From a virus, in the IMG/VR virus record IMGVR_UViG_3300025030_000194, positions 1 through 43,847 of that record: a DNA stretch of 43,847 bases, one strand, 5' to 3'. This document shows, piece after piece, positions 15,493-24,172 of this stretch; the stretch's first letter is position 1; each line of letters begins with the position of its first letter. The notes beneath the pieces were generated by a model. That model was not told where the DNA came from. It did not search any database and saw nothing but the letters and a program-made list of their open reading frames with translations. Both the position numbers and the translations under genes were made by a program.

Positions 15493-16758
15493 ATGGCGCA
15501 ATATAACGACCTTTTTGGGTTTGACCGCTTTGCCAGAGCGCAGGACATGGCGCAGCAATGGCAGCGGCAGCAACGGCAGGACGATATGGCCCTTTCCCGG
15601 ATGCAAGAGTCACAGCGACGTAATGCGTTAACGGAGCGCTACGCTGAAGAAGACCGGGCCACGAAGTTGAACGCCATGACGCAACAGCGGGGCGCGGAAA
15701 ACTTTGCTTATCAGAATGTTCCTTTTCTTCAAGGCCAACCGGATATTTACGGAGAACAATCAGGCGTCTTGATGCAGGATCTTGCCAAGAACTACCCTGG
15801 GGCTAATTTGGGAAGCATTCAAACAGGACTGGCGGGGATGCAGCCGAAAGTGGACGCCCCGAAGATAGAAAACTTCGATGGAGTTCCTTATATTATTGAC
15901 GGCGACAAACCCATAAGAATAGCTCCTGGCTACAGCCCAAAACCGACAAAGACCGTTACTTCTGGAAGTCACGATGGAAGTCCAGTCGTGGGGATGACCG
16001 GAACAGACCCGATGCAGGGAATCAGTCCGGGAGACGCCGCCATTGTCAAGAAGATTGCCAACTACGAAATGCAACTCCCGTCAGGGATGGCGCTCAAAAC
16101 ACCCTACTGGCAGAATATCCTCGGTCGCGTAGCACTATTGAAACCTGAGTTTGACGCGACGCAATACAATGTCCGGCAAAAATTGAAAAATGATTTTACG
16201 TCAGGGAAGGCCGCAGTCAATATCAGGGGGCTAAATACCGCAGTCGGGCACCTTGACACCCTCACCACAAAACTTGCAGCCCTTGAAAATAGTGATTATC
16301 CCACATGGAACCAGGTCGCGAACGCAACGATCAGCGCGGTCGGAGATCCGAGAGTTAAAGGCGCAGACGTTGCCGCCACCGCAGTTGAATCAGAGTTGGC
16401 GTCCGTCTTTAAAGGGATGGGAGCCACCGACCAAGAAATTAAAGCGTGGCGGGCAAACTTTGACGCGAACGGATCACCGGCACAGCAAAAAGAGGCCATC
16501 CAATCCGCCATTGAGTTGCTAGGGGGGAGGCTGGAGGCTCTCACCTCGCAATATGAAGGCGGACTCGGTGAGCCGAAAAACTTCCGACTACTCAATGAAA
16601 AATCGCGGAAAATATTAACACGACTCGGCGCTGACATTGATGCCCTCGACCCCGTCACGGGGGCCGAACCTCCTCTTGACGCAAAGCAACATAATCTACA
16701 GAACAACATCCAGAAACTTTCCGATGCCGACCTATTGAAAGCCCTTGGGGGTAAGTAA
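15493..16758 (+). CDS. Ejection-type internal virion protein 3
   Basis: A 421-residue protein started at ATG 15493, two bases after the preceding stop. The N-terminal 70 residues are a Gln/Arg-rich helix, the middle is Gly/Pro-rich (SGSHDGSPVVGMTGTDPM), and the C-terminal 250 residues are helical (VNIRGLNTAVGHLDTLTTKLAALENS). It resembles the long internal proteins of podoviruses in composition only. The stop and next start share TAATG. Confidence 0.6.
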   Translation: MAQYNDLFGFDRFARAQDMAQQWQRQQRQDDMALSRMQESQRRNALTERYAEEDRATKLNAMTQQRGAENFAYQNVPFLQGQPDIYGEQSGVLMQDLAKNYPGANLGSIQTGLAGMQPKVDAPKIENFDGVPYIIDGDKPIRIAPGYSPKPTKTVTSGSHDGSPVVGMTGTDPMQGISPGDAAIVKKIANYEMQLPSGMALKTPYWQNILGRVALLKPEFDATQYNVRQKLKNDFTSGKAAVNIRGLNTAVGHLDTLTTKLAALENSDYPTWNQVANATISAVGDPRVKGADVAATAVESELASVFKGMGATDQEIKAWRANFDANGSPAQQKEAIQSAIELLGGRLEALTSQYEGGLGEPKNFRLLNEKSRKILTRLGADIDALDPVTGAEPPLDAKQHNLQNNIQKLSDADLLKALGGK

Positions 16759-18299
16759 TGGCCGATCAAATTGAACTCTTAAAGGAAGCGCATCGGCGCG
16801 GGATATTGCCTGAAAACAAACGGGCCTTATTCGATGAAGCGGTTAAGCGGGGGCTGATTGCCGTTGACACTCCCGACCAGTCGCAAGCGACCACACCGCC
16901 CGCTGACGATGTGCCGCAATGGGGAAGAGACAACCCGAACCTTTACGGGGCATACGGTGGCGTTAAAGCAATCGGTGGTGCAATCAAGGACGGATTGAGT
17001 GACGGAGTGGACGCCGCTGCACTTATCGGAGGTGGTATTCTTGGCGCTCCTGCTGGCCCTGCTGGATCATTGGCCGGAGCATCATTGCTTTACGGAGCAG
17101 CGCAGCAAGGGAAGCAGCTGTTAAGTGATGAACCAGTACAAACTCCAATGGAAGCCGTCAAAGGAGCGGCAAATGATCTTGTTACCGGCGCAAACATGGA
17201 AATGGCAGGGCAGTCTATTTTCCCTGCCGCTGGACTTGCATTGAAGGGTGTGGGCAATGTTGGAAAGGAAGTCCTTGGCAAGATGACCGGCGCAGGGCCA
17301 GAAGCAATCGCGCAAGCGGTCAAGGGAGAAAAAGGGTTTGCCGCTGGTATGCGTGGCGGCGAGGGAGTAGGGGAAAAAGTACTTGCTGATACCCGCGCTG
17401 CCCTTGGCCAAGTTAAAGCCGATAGAGGGGTGACATACGCCAACCAATTTGCAGAAGTGGCGAAGAACAACAAACCTCTCAACCCCGCCCCGTTTAAGTC
17501 GAAGATTGAACAGACTTTGCAGAAATTTAACATTCGCAGAGTCACGGACAGCGCAGGGGAAGTATCTCTTGATTTTTCCCGCTCATCGATAACTGATGAC
17601 GCCGCACGGAACAAGGCCGCAAAGATCATCCAAGATTTTGATGAATGGGGGAGCCAAGCCGACGACTTCACTCCGGTCGGTCTTGATTTATTGAAGCGCA
17701 GGATTCAGGACTATTACGATCCCAACGCTCCGGCGATTGCCAGCATGTCCACCGACCTTTCCAATTTTGTCAAGAGCAACATTGTCCGCGAAGTTCCTGA
17801 ATATGCCAAGATGGTCAAGGGCTACGAAGAGTCAACCCGATTCATCAACGAAGCAGAGCGCGCTTTAAGCCTTGGCAACAAAGCGATGATGGACACCTCG
17901 ATCAAAAAACTTCTGTCCACCAATCGGGAAAACTTCGAGTTCCGCCGTGAGCTTCTCAACCAGATAGAGCAGCGCGCCGGACGGTCTTTAGCTCCTGAAA
18001 TCGCCGGTCTTACCATGCAGCAATTCACCCCGAAAGGTTTGGTGGGAGTACTGGGGACAGCAGGAGCCGGATATGCCGCTGGTATCTCTCCTAGCGTTTT
18101 GGCGTTTGCTGCAATGAGTTCACCGCGCATGGCTGGAGAGTTGCTTTACACGGTTGCCGGAGTACCACGCCGAGAAGCCGCAAAACTTCTGGCAAGTCCT
18201 GAATTTCTCAAATATGCCAACGCCGTCAAGATGGCGGGTAAAATTGGCACTCGAAATGCGATAGTAAACACAAATCAAGAAGAAGGAGCCACGCCATGA
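16758..18299 (+). CDS. Ejection-type internal virion protein 4 (membrane-active)
   Basis: A 513-residue protein. The N-terminus repeats a helical motif (IELLKEAHRRGILPENKRALFDEAVKRG). A hydrophobic Gly/Ala block at about residues 90-120 (AALIGGGILGAPAGPAGSLAG) and another near 420-455 (LVGVLGTAGAGYAAGISPS) could cross a membrane. The middle is a soluble helical domain. This suits a P22 gp16-like last ejection protein. It ends overlapping the next small gene (ATGA). Confidence 0.6.
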   Translation: MADQIELLKEAHRRGILPENKRALFDEAVKRGLIAVDTPDQSQATTPPADDVPQWGRDNPNLYGAYGGVKAIGGAIKDGLSDGVDAAALIGGGILGAPAGPAGSLAGASLLYGAAQQGKQLLSDEPVQTPMEAVKGAANDLVTGANMEMAGQSIFPAAGLALKGVGNVGKEVLGKMTGAGPEAIAQAVKGEKGFAAGMRGGEGVGEKVLADTRAALGQVKADRGVTYANQFAEVAKNNKPLNPAPFKSKIEQTLQKFNIRRVTDSAGEVSLDFSRSSITDDAARNKAAKIIQDFDEWGSQADDFTPVGLDLLKRRIQDYYDPNAPAIASMSTDLSNFVKSNIVREVPEYAKMVKGYEESTRFINEAERALSLGNKAMMDTSIKKLLSTNRENFEFRRELLNQIEQRAGRSLAPEIAGLTMQQFTPKGLVGVLGTAGAGYAAGISPSVLAFAAMSSPRMAGELLYTVAGVPRREAAKLLASPEFLKYANAVKMAGKIGTRNAIVNTNQEEGATP

Positions 18300-18391
18300 T
18301 GAAGCGCCCGACGCAGAAACCGAAACCCGCCCCAAAGCCGATTGGCAAGAATGACATACAGAAGTGCCACGGCACCCCGAAAAAGAAATAG
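18296..18391 (+). CDS. Lys/Pro-rich 31-residue peptide
   Basis: Starts in the ATGA overlap with the ejection gene, with GGAG upstream. It is made of MMKRPTQKPKPAPKPIGKN, a CHG and a KKK end, so it is strongly basic. No family is recognised. Its tight coupling to a virion gene suggests that it is really translated. Confidence 0.45.
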   Translation: MMKRPTQKPKPAPKPIGKNDIQKCHGTPKKK

Positions 18392-18398
18392 GTGAGAC

Positions 18399-18620
18399 AT
18401 GCCGGGATCGGGTCAAGAATGGCTATGGTGGGCATTTAATGCCGTTCTTCTTGTCCTTGTTTTCTACATCAAGAAGGACACGAAGAGATCGACCGACTTG
18501 CAGGAACGCAACCAGCGAAACAACCACAAGCTGTACGTTTTTCTTATGCAGATGAATGCACGGTGCAACATTTTGCACCCTGACAGGCCGGCACTTTCCC
18601 CGCCCGAATGGGAGGAGTAA
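18399..18620 (+). CDS. Small membrane protein
   Basis: A 73-residue protein. One membrane helix (LWWAFNAVLLVLVFYI, residues 9-24) is followed by a basic, helical cytoplasmic part. It sits before another one-helix membrane protein. A holin or virion membrane role is possible, but the lysis genes proper lie 4 kb downstream. GTGAGAC upstream is a weak ribosome site. Confidence 0.5.
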   Translation: MPGSGQEWLWWAFNAVLLVLVFYIKKDTKRSTDLQERNQRNNHKLYVFLMQMNARCNILHPDRPALSPPEWEE

Positions 18621-18623
18621 TCC

Positions 18624-18995
18624 ATGATTTACCTCGTTGTTACCTCAGTTTTTTTTGTCGTCGCCGTTCTGGTGTACTTCGCCTGCAATTATCTCCGCGC
18701 CAAGACCTCCGCCGCATTTGCCGAGCGCCAGAAGTGGGAAGCGGAAGAATTTTCTATCAAGCAAAGAACAATCAGGGAATTAACGTATGACGGATGCGCT
18801 TATGCTGACGAGTTAGCGGCCAAAGCAAAGAAGGACGACACCACGACATTGAGCGCATCCGGGAAAAAAGGAGAGGCGATTGACTATGTTCTTCGTCGCC
18901 TTGACTGGGCAGAAGAATCAGACGTTGCGGATGTAGTGGAATCCTGCCTTGCCAAAGTCTCAGGAGCCGGAGCCAGTGGAGCGAACCGGATATGA
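18624..18995 (+). CDS. Membrane-anchored small protein (spanin-like layout)
   Basis: A 123-residue protein after GGGAGGAG. Residues 2-23 form a membrane helix (IYLVVTSVFFVVAVLVYFACNY), followed by a charged coiled region (AERQKWEAEEFSIKQRTIREL). N-terminal anchor plus periplasmic coil is the layout of inner-membrane spanins, but no partner lipoprotein is seen in another frame. It overlaps the next gene by four bases. Confidence 0.5.
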   Translation: MIYLVVTSVFFVVAVLVYFACNYLRAKTSAAFAERQKWEAEEFSIKQRTIRELTYDGCAYADELAAKAKKDDTTTLSASGKKGEAIDYVLRRLDWAEESDVADVVESCLAKVSGAGASGANRI

Positions 18996-19135
18996 GATTC
19001 CGACTGAATTTATCTTTTGGCCACGGCCGCGGCGGCGGGAGCTTGCCTTTCGTGATTAACGGCGCTTTCGGCATGACGTGGGACGGCGTACAAATGACTT
19101 TTGGCGGCGTCGATATGACGTGGGGAGAATTTTAA
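18992..19135 (+). CDS. Small repeat protein with MT(W/F)xGV units before the tailspike
   Basis: A 47-residue protein coupled to both neighbours (ATGA at its start, tailspike ATG directly after its stop). After a Gly-rich stretch it has three seven-residue units, MTWDGVQ, MTFGGVD and MTWGEF, which would form alternating aromatic beta strands. It could trimerise as a small beta prism that links or folds the spike. I do not know a named family. Confidence 0.6.
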   Translation: MRFRLNLSFGHGRGGGSLPFVINGAFGMTWDGVQMTFGGVDMTWGEF

Positions 19136-22100
19136 ATGAAACAGCTTTTACTCGTATTGCTTTTACTTCCGACCTTGGCCTTTGCCGGTCACAACTACTG
19201 CGTGGACATGGAGCAGAATCCTCCGGTGCTACAAGCGACCTACGAAACCCGCAACACATGTGAAGCCGCCGGCTTTGACTGGCGCTGGAACCCTGACTCA
19301 GATGCAAACGGCTATTACGACGCCACGGAAGGGGGATGGAACCTCAACCCGGTTACGAATCCGTCAGGGGCACGGGATGCTATCGGTTTGGGCGACTCTG
19401 CCACTCTCGATGTCGGCACCACCACCGGCACAGTCGCGGCGGGGGATGATACTCGCCTCTCTCTTGGTGGCATCGATATCCGTCAATACAGCTGCACAGC
19501 AGACGGCGTAGCAAACGACACAACCTGTCTCAGTAATGCTATCGCAGCGGCACAGTCAGCCGACCTTCCTCTTGTTATCCGCCCTCTGGCCAACGGGAAC
19601 AAAGTGTTTTTAACTGACGGTCACACCTTTTCTGCTCCCATAGTGTTAATTGGACAAAATGGCGCGACTTTAAAACTCAGAGCTGACAACATTTCAGCCA
19701 CCTATGAGCAGATACTTCGATTTAACACCGGAGCAGAAAAATCTCTGGTCAAAGATTTAACATTGGATGGGAACAGGGATAATCTTCTTGGCGCATACGC
19801 AGTCGGGAAATATTATGCAGGAATATTTATAACCACAACGGATATTTATTTAGAGAATTTGGATATCACTGAATGCGCTTATTCGGGGATTCATAGCAGC
19901 AATTCAGCATATTCAAGCAATGGAATTTTTAAGAACATTAAAGTCACGGAGTCCGACCAAGCTTTTCGACTGTACGAATTTGATAACGGACTTATGGAAA
20001 ACTTTTTAGCCAGTGACATCAACAATGGAGGGTGGCCTTATGCCCCTGGCGCTGGCTGGTTTATCCTGAGTGATAATGTACAAGTTAAAAATTTGAAGAT
20101 ATTGAATATGAGCGGGGATGCAAGCGTACCGGAATCCAGCCCAGGTGTACCAAATTGGACATCTGCATTAACAATACATGACTCGACTTTGAATATTGAC
20201 GGCATGGAAATCAGGGAGAAGACAGACGATATATTGCGGTATATGGGAGCGTCGATTTTTACCTCGAAAATCACCGGGAACAATTGGACTATTACAGGTT
20301 ATGCCGGAACGTCGCTTGAACTTTCTGACAATGATTTATTTGAACTGACTGGCTTCAATATAGATTGTGGCTACGAGGTTAATTCTGTGCAAACTCTGAC
20401 TTCTTCATGGGGAATAACTCTTCAGTCGGCAGGTCGATATTACGGGGAAGATGGGTCGGGCCAGATCATGGGTTCAGCATTCAACCGTGATACTCGTTTT
20501 TCCAATGGAGTCGTTCAGCGTTGTGGGGGAGGAGTAAGAGTAGACAGTCCCAACTTGTATATGACTAATGTGAAGGTTTTAGGCAATACCATCTATGGGC
20601 TATGGTTTACGGATGACTATGACACTATCGGAAGCTTTTCGTCTAATGGCTTAACCACAGACAACGCCAGTTCTGTTCTTTCCAACATGACGATTAAGTA
20701 CAACGGCGGCCCCGGTATCCGCATGAAGCAGGGGCGAAACATTATCATATCCAATTCCGACATAAGTGATAACGGGCAAGATACCAGCCTTGCAGATGCT
20801 TTACGGGGAGGGATCGTGGATGAAGCGGGTGGATCGGTTTTGACAGATATCATCCTTTCCAATGTCACCGCATCAGATCGGCAAGTGCAGAATAGTTATT
20901 TTGGCTCGGTTGATTATTCGGTTTACAATGGAGCGTTTACAACCGCCACAGAATTTAAGGTGGCCACGGATAACATTCAGGAATATTTCCCAGGGCAAAA
21001 AATAGCCTTAATCGATCTTTGTACTGGCGTTGGATGTTTAGACCTTGACGCCGACACAACTGCTGATGATCTCCGTGGATGGGTGGTAAAAGTCGATCCT
21101 GATTACATGATGGTTAGACCGGAGCACTCCGGAACACTTAACCCCGTGCTAGTGGCGGCCACAGGAACAATTTCAACGACCGCAAAAGCTATTTCCGGGG
21201 GGACGAGTTTAACCACACAGATTCGGGGCTCGTTTTGGTTGTACGCCAATTCGGAATACCGCAGAGTCATGGCGATTACTTCAACGACAGCAGGGACGCT
21301 GCGGGCACAATTCACGGCTGACTTGTCTGCTGCCAGCTACCAGATCAGCAAATTTGAGATTAGAGAAATCCCCTCGCAAACTTATGGGATATCCCTGACC
21401 ACTGCTGCCAATGTCACAGTAGGGCCAATTGAAGCCACGGGAAATACCGTGTCAGGCGTTACCGTGACAAACCGGGAAGCGTGGTTTTCTCCTCTCGATG
21501 TGGCTCCCGGCACCGGGTATGTTGGGGACGGGTCGAAGTATCTAGCCGATAATGGCACTTGGGGAGACGGAGGGACTGGAGATGTTACAGGCCCAGCAAC
21601 AAGCACAGCGGACGCCGTTGCTTTTTGGAGTGACACAACGGGGGGAGTTTTAAAGGACAGTGAAATTACCCGCAATTCAAGTGGGGACTTAAGTTACAAA
21701 GTTAGTTCTGCCTTAAAATTTTACATTCACAGGGACGGTAGATTCTTATCAGGAGCGCAGTCTCTTGGAACAGGGGGGAGCAGAATCATGAACTCTCTTA
21801 GCCCGACGCTAGTCTTAACCAACACCGAAGCTGACGACACGCAAAAAACATTTATGCTTGGCAGTTTGACTTACGATAACAACGCAAGCCCTAATTTTTC
21901 AACTTCATTATACAGCATAAACAACGCAACGGAAAACACTCTACGTTGGGGTGGCGGGACTGGGGGAGGAGTTGCCGCAACTAAGCATTCATTTTATGCT
22001 GCCACTAACATAACGACAGCCACAGGAACCGAAATAGCCAAGATAACGACCGCTGGATTCACCCTTTTATCTGGTGGGTTAATTCTCCCTGCCGCGACCG

Positions 22101-22294
22101 AGGTCGATATCGACAGTGGCACCGATACCACGATGGGAGCGATTCGGGATGCTGCTGTATTTCTCCAGCCCGTCTCAGCCCCCGCTACAGCTGCCACAGC
22201 CTGCACTATTGGACAATGGGCTTTTGATGCTTCTTACCTTTATCGCTGTACCGCGACAAATACTTGGCTACGGTCAGCGGCGGCGACATGGTAA
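19136..22294 (+). CDS. Tailspike with beta-helix domain and N-terminal signal peptide
   Basis: A 1052-residue protein. Residues 1-17 look like a perfect Sec signal peptide (MKQLLLVLLLLPTLAFA, cut before GHN), which is unusual for a virion protein. A short Cys-containing adaptor follows (to about 110), then IDIRQYSCTADGVANDTTCLSNAIAAA, the usual entry to a pectate-lyase-like parallel beta-helix (about 115-620) with repeated Asn/Asp turns. After about 770 there is a linker (YLADNGTWGDGGTGDVTG), a C-terminal beta domain and the ending APATAATACTIGQWAFDASYLYRCTATNTW, a common trimer tip. It probably binds or cuts host surface glycan. Catalytic residues cannot be assigned. Confidence 0.78.
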   Translation: MKQLLLVLLLLPTLAFAGHNYCVDMEQNPPVLQATYETRNTCEAAGFDWRWNPDSDANGYYDATEGGWNLNPVTNPSGARDAIGLGDSATLDVGTTTGTVAAGDDTRLSLGGIDIRQYSCTADGVANDTTCLSNAIAAAQSADLPLVIRPLANGNKVFLTDGHTFSAPIVLIGQNGATLKLRADNISATYEQILRFNTGAEKSLVKDLTLDGNRDNLLGAYAVGKYYAGIFITTTDIYLENLDITECAYSGIHSSNSAYSSNGIFKNIKVTESDQAFRLYEFDNGLMENFLASDINNGGWPYAPGAGWFILSDNVQVKNLKILNMSGDASVPESSPGVPNWTSALTIHDSTLNIDGMEIREKTDDILRYMGASIFTSKITGNNWTITGYAGTSLELSDNDLFELTGFNIDCGYEVNSVQTLTSSWGITLQSAGRYYGEDGSGQIMGSAFNRDTRFSNGVVQRCGGGVRVDSPNLYMTNVKVLGNTIYGLWFTDDYDTIGSFSSNGLTTDNASSVLSNMTIKYNGGPGIRMKQGRNIIISNSDISDNGQDTSLADALRGGIVDEAGGSVLTDIILSNVTASDRQVQNSYFGSVDYSVYNGAFTTATEFKVATDNIQEYFPGQKIALIDLCTGVGCLDLDADTTADDLRGWVVKVDPDYMMVRPEHSGTLNPVLVAATGTISTTAKAISGGTSLTTQIRGSFWLYANSEYRRVMAITSTTAGTLRAQFTADLSAASYQISKFEIREIPSQTYGISLTTAANVTVGPIEATGNTVSGVTVTNREAWFSPLDVAPGTGYVGDGSKYLADNGTWGDGGTGDVTGPATSTADAVAFWSDTTGGVLKDSEITRNSSGDLSYKVSSALKFYIHRDGRFLSGAQSLGTGGSRIMNSLSPTLVLTNTEADDTQKTFMLGSLTYDNNASPNFSTSLYSINNATENTLRWGGGTGGGVAATKHSFYAATNITTATGTEIAKITTAGFTLLSGGLILPAATEVDIDSGTDTTMGAIRDAAVFLQPVSAPATAATACTIGQWAFDASYLYRCTATNTWLRSAAATW

Positions 22295-22350
22295 TGAGAT
22301 ATTGTCAGTATTCCCAAAGAGCTGATAAGAAATGCCAGAAGGAGGAATAA
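22294..22350 (+). CDS. Possible 18-residue coupled peptide
   Basis: Starts in the TAATG overlap with the tailspike stop and ends three bases before the next ATG, while its last codons carry that gene's ribosome site (AAGGAGG). Content is basic with two Cys. It may exist only to couple translation. Confidence 0.25.
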   Translation: MRYCQYSQRADKKCQKEE

Positions 22351-22352
22351 CC

Positions 22353-22490
22353 ATGTTTGGACATGATTGCGACATTTACCGGCCAAAGAATGCCAAGGTG
22401 GGCGACACGTTCAAGTGCTGTTGCGGCGTGTCGCATGAATGCGTGCGGCGTTGGCCGTGGCGGAAGTGGGAAAGTTTGGGGCGAATTTAA
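22353..22490 (+). CDS. Cys-rich 45-residue protein
   Basis: A strong AAGGAGGAA site precedes the ATG. Five cysteines (DCD, CCC, HEC) suggest a small metal-binding fold, and the end is Trp/Arg-rich (VRRWPWRKWESL). No family is recognised. It lies between the tailspike and the lysin. Confidence 0.5.
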   Translation: MFGHDCDIYRPKNAKVGDTFKCCCGVSHECVRRWPWRKWESLGRI

Positions 22491-22499
22491 GGAGGATTT

Positions 22500-22940
22500 A
22501 TGTTCAAGTGGTTTGCAAATGCCATGAATGAAATCGGGCAAAAAGAGATTCGCGGTGGGGAAAATCCGCGCATCATTGAGTATCACGCCACCACGACACT
22601 GAAAGGCAAAGAGGATGAAATCCCCTGGTGCTCTTCTTTCGTGAATTGGTGTCTGACGCAAGCAGGAGTGACCGGCACCAACAGCGCCGCCGCGAAGAGT
22701 TGGCTGGCATGGGGGAAGGGAATTATTCCGCCTGTTGCCGGCTGCATTTGCGTTATCAAACAGAAGAACAACGGCTCAGACCCGTCCACGGGCAGCGCGT
22801 CCGGTTATCACGTTGCTTTCTGGATAAAAGAGGAAAATGGCCGCGTGTTCCTATTGGGCGGGAATCAGGCCGATCAAGTCAAAGTCAGCAGTTTCGGGCT
22901 TGCAGGATATAAAATCTGCGGGTATCGGTTGCCGGCATAA
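22500..22940 (+). CDS. Endolysin, TIGR02594 / CHAP-like cysteine amidohydrolase
   Basis: A 146-residue protein with an AAGGAGG site. It fits the TIGR02594 family of papain-like peptidoglycan hydrolases: IPWCSSFVNWCLTQAG with nucleophile Cys44, GYHVAFWI with His104, and GGNQADQVKVS with Asn122, ending in the GYRLP motif. It would cut peptidoglycan peptides at lysis. There is no signal peptide, so a holin is needed. Three small membrane-active frames follow directly. Confidence 0.85.
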   Translation: MFKWFANAMNEIGQKEIRGGENPRIIEYHATTTLKGKEDEIPWCSSFVNWCLTQAGVTGTNSAAAKSWLAWGKGIIPPVAGCICVIKQKNNGSDPSTGSASGYHVAFWIKEENGRVFLLGGNQADQVKVSSFGLAGYKICGYRLPA

Positions 22941-22955
22941 TCTAGGAGGAACACC

Positions 22956-23132
22956 ATGATTGACATTTTGTTCTGGTTGAAAGCTCATTGGCAGGACGTA
23001 GCTCTTGCCGTTTCCGGTGTCATTACCTGTGCCAGCGTTATCGTGAAGTTAACGCCGACGCCCGACGATGACGCCATACTCGCCAAGGTGATTGGATTCC
23101 TTGACAAGTTGGCGCTTAATCCGAAACGGTGA
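22956..23132 (+). CDS. Small membrane protein, holin candidate
   Basis: A 58-residue protein with AGGAGG. One hydrophobic helix (VALAVSGVITCASVIVKL, about 15-32) is followed by TPTPDDDAILAKVIGFLDKLALN, a motif common in small phage proteins beside lysins. It may be a holin or the inner-membrane part of one. Its stop overlaps the next start (GTGA). Confidence 0.55.
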   Translation: MIDILFWLKAHWQDVALAVSGVITCASVIVKLTPTPDDDAILAKVIGFLDKLALNPKR

Positions 23133-23230
23133 AAATCCCGCCGTTAAAACTCGGCTACACTTGGCGGCTAGACATTGACGTCTGGCTGTCAAAACTTATC
23201 CGCAACCTCAAAAGGAGATTGAAAAAATGA
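23129..23230 (+). CDS. 33-residue basic amphipathic peptide
   Basis: Starts with GTG 23129 overlapping the previous stop and ends in TGA overlapping the next ATG (23227), so it is stitched into a coupled triplet. The sequence has a Trp-containing middle and a strongly basic end (LIRNLKRRLKK), the look of a membrane-disrupting peptide. No family is known. Confidence 0.5.
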   Translation: MKIPPLKLGYTWRLDIDVWLSKLIRNLKRRLKK

Positions 23231-23472
23231 GCGCAGCTATCGCTATTATCGTCGCTATTTTGCAGATCATCCCCGCCCTCATTGCCGCCATGAAAGCCAT
23301 TGAAGAGGCGATTCCCGGTCAAGGGCAGGGGGAACAGAAGTTAGCCGCCATTCGCGGGATTATCGAGGTGAGCCACGAAAAGGCCGTCACCCTCTGGCCT
23401 GCGCTGGAAAAGGTGATCGGCGTGTTGGTCGGGGCGTTTAACAAGACGGGCGTTTTCGCCAAGGAGTCTTGA
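23227..23472 (+). CDS. Hydrophobic small protein, holin candidate
   Basis: An 81-residue protein with AAAAGGAG. Hydrophobic segments are AIAIIVAILQIIPALIAAM (4-22) and the amphipathic VIGVLVGAFNKTGVF end, separated by EEAIPGQGQGEQKLA, a motif seen in small proteins of phage lysis regions. It could be the holin or a partner of the 22956 protein. It is the last gene before the late terminator. Confidence 0.55.
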   Translation: MSAAIAIIVAILQIIPALIAAMKAIEEAIPGQGQGEQKLAAIRGIIEVSHEKAVTLWPALEKVIGVLVGAFNKTGVFAKES

Positions 23473-23515
23473 CACCTCCCCGAAAATAAGCGACTATCAA
23501 GTCTCTTTCCTTCTA

Positions 23516-23548
23516 GCCTCCGGTCCCTCCGAACCGGGGGCGTCTTTT
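23516..23548 (+). terminator. Intrinsic terminator of the late operon
   Basis: A 9-bp stem (GCCTCCGGT at 23516-23524, ACCGGGGGC at 23533-23541, one G-U pair) with an 8-base loop, followed by GTCTTTTA. It ends the 23-kb rightward virion transcript. Confidence 0.8.
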
Positions 23549-23549
23549 A

Positions 23550-23727
23550 TGGCGCTATCCGATATTCGCATTCAAAGACGATAATAGCCGGGGGAGCCAT
23601 GTTGACCGCGTAAGGACCGCTTACCGGCTCCGTCCGTCTCCGGCAATCAGCACAGCCTTCCCGCCATCCTTCTTCGTCGCTTCCTGAGCCCTTACAGCGG
23701 GCTATGTCGTTTGATAGCATGTCAAGC
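23550..23727. other. Non-coding stretch between late operon and leftward genes
   Basis: No convincing frame. It contains a small hairpin (AGCCC / GGGCT near 23687-23703) without a T-run. Nothing else is recognised. Confidence 0.5.
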
Positions 23728-23913
23728 CTAATCCTTAAATTTCAGCTCAACAATTAAATCAATGTCAGCTCCGGCAAATTTCTCCGCGTCTCTGTAATCA
23801 TCGAAAACAGGAATAAACCGTTGAGGTTGCCCCGTTCCGACTGTTGGAGATTGAAAGCCTACAAATCCAGCCGACATATTTTCAAACTTTATTGCCTTCA
23901 TGAATGCCCACAT
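23728..23913 (-). CDS. Small hypothetical protein on the minus strand
   Basis: A 61-residue protein, ATG preceded by GGGAGAC. It looks like a compact alpha/beta domain (MKAIKFENMSAGFVGFQSP, then RFIPVFDDYRDAEKFAGADIDLIVEL). No family is recognised. It is the second gene of a two-gene leftward unit facing the late terminator. Confidence 0.5.
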   Translation of the reverse strand: MWAFMKAIKFENMSAGFVGFQSPTVGTGQPQRFIPVFDDYRDAEKFAGADIDLIVELKFKD

Positions 23914-23968
23914 ACTGTCTCCCTTGTTTAGTTTCTACCCTTAACCGCTTGTTGGTGAAGACAGGATC

Positions 23969-24172
23969 TTAATAATCTTTTAGCGTTGTAACTTCGATCA
24001 CAACGTCCTTCGGTATCGACTGAACCATCCCTATCGCCTCAAGTATATAAAACATCCCTATTCCCTCCTGCGCAAGCCGATTCGCCTCTTTCATTGCATC
24101 CGCCAGGGTTGCGTGCTGGCGGGTCGGTGCTTTTCTGTGTGGATTGTAGACATACCAAAATTTCTTAGCCAT
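23969..24172 (-). CDS. Small hypothetical protein on the minus strand
   Basis: A 67-residue protein. The start at 24172 is chosen because AAAGGAG lies before it. The pattern FWYVYNPHRKAPTRQHATLADAMKEANRLA with a later FYILEAI recurs in small early phage proteins, whose function is unknown. Upstream, no strong leftward promoter was found before 24500, so it may be read from the 24689 promoter past the terminator or from a weak local one. Confidence 0.6.
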   Translation of the reverse strand: MAKKFWYVYNPHRKAPTRQHATLADAMKEANRLAQEGIGMFYILEAIGMVQSIPKDVVIEVTTLKDY

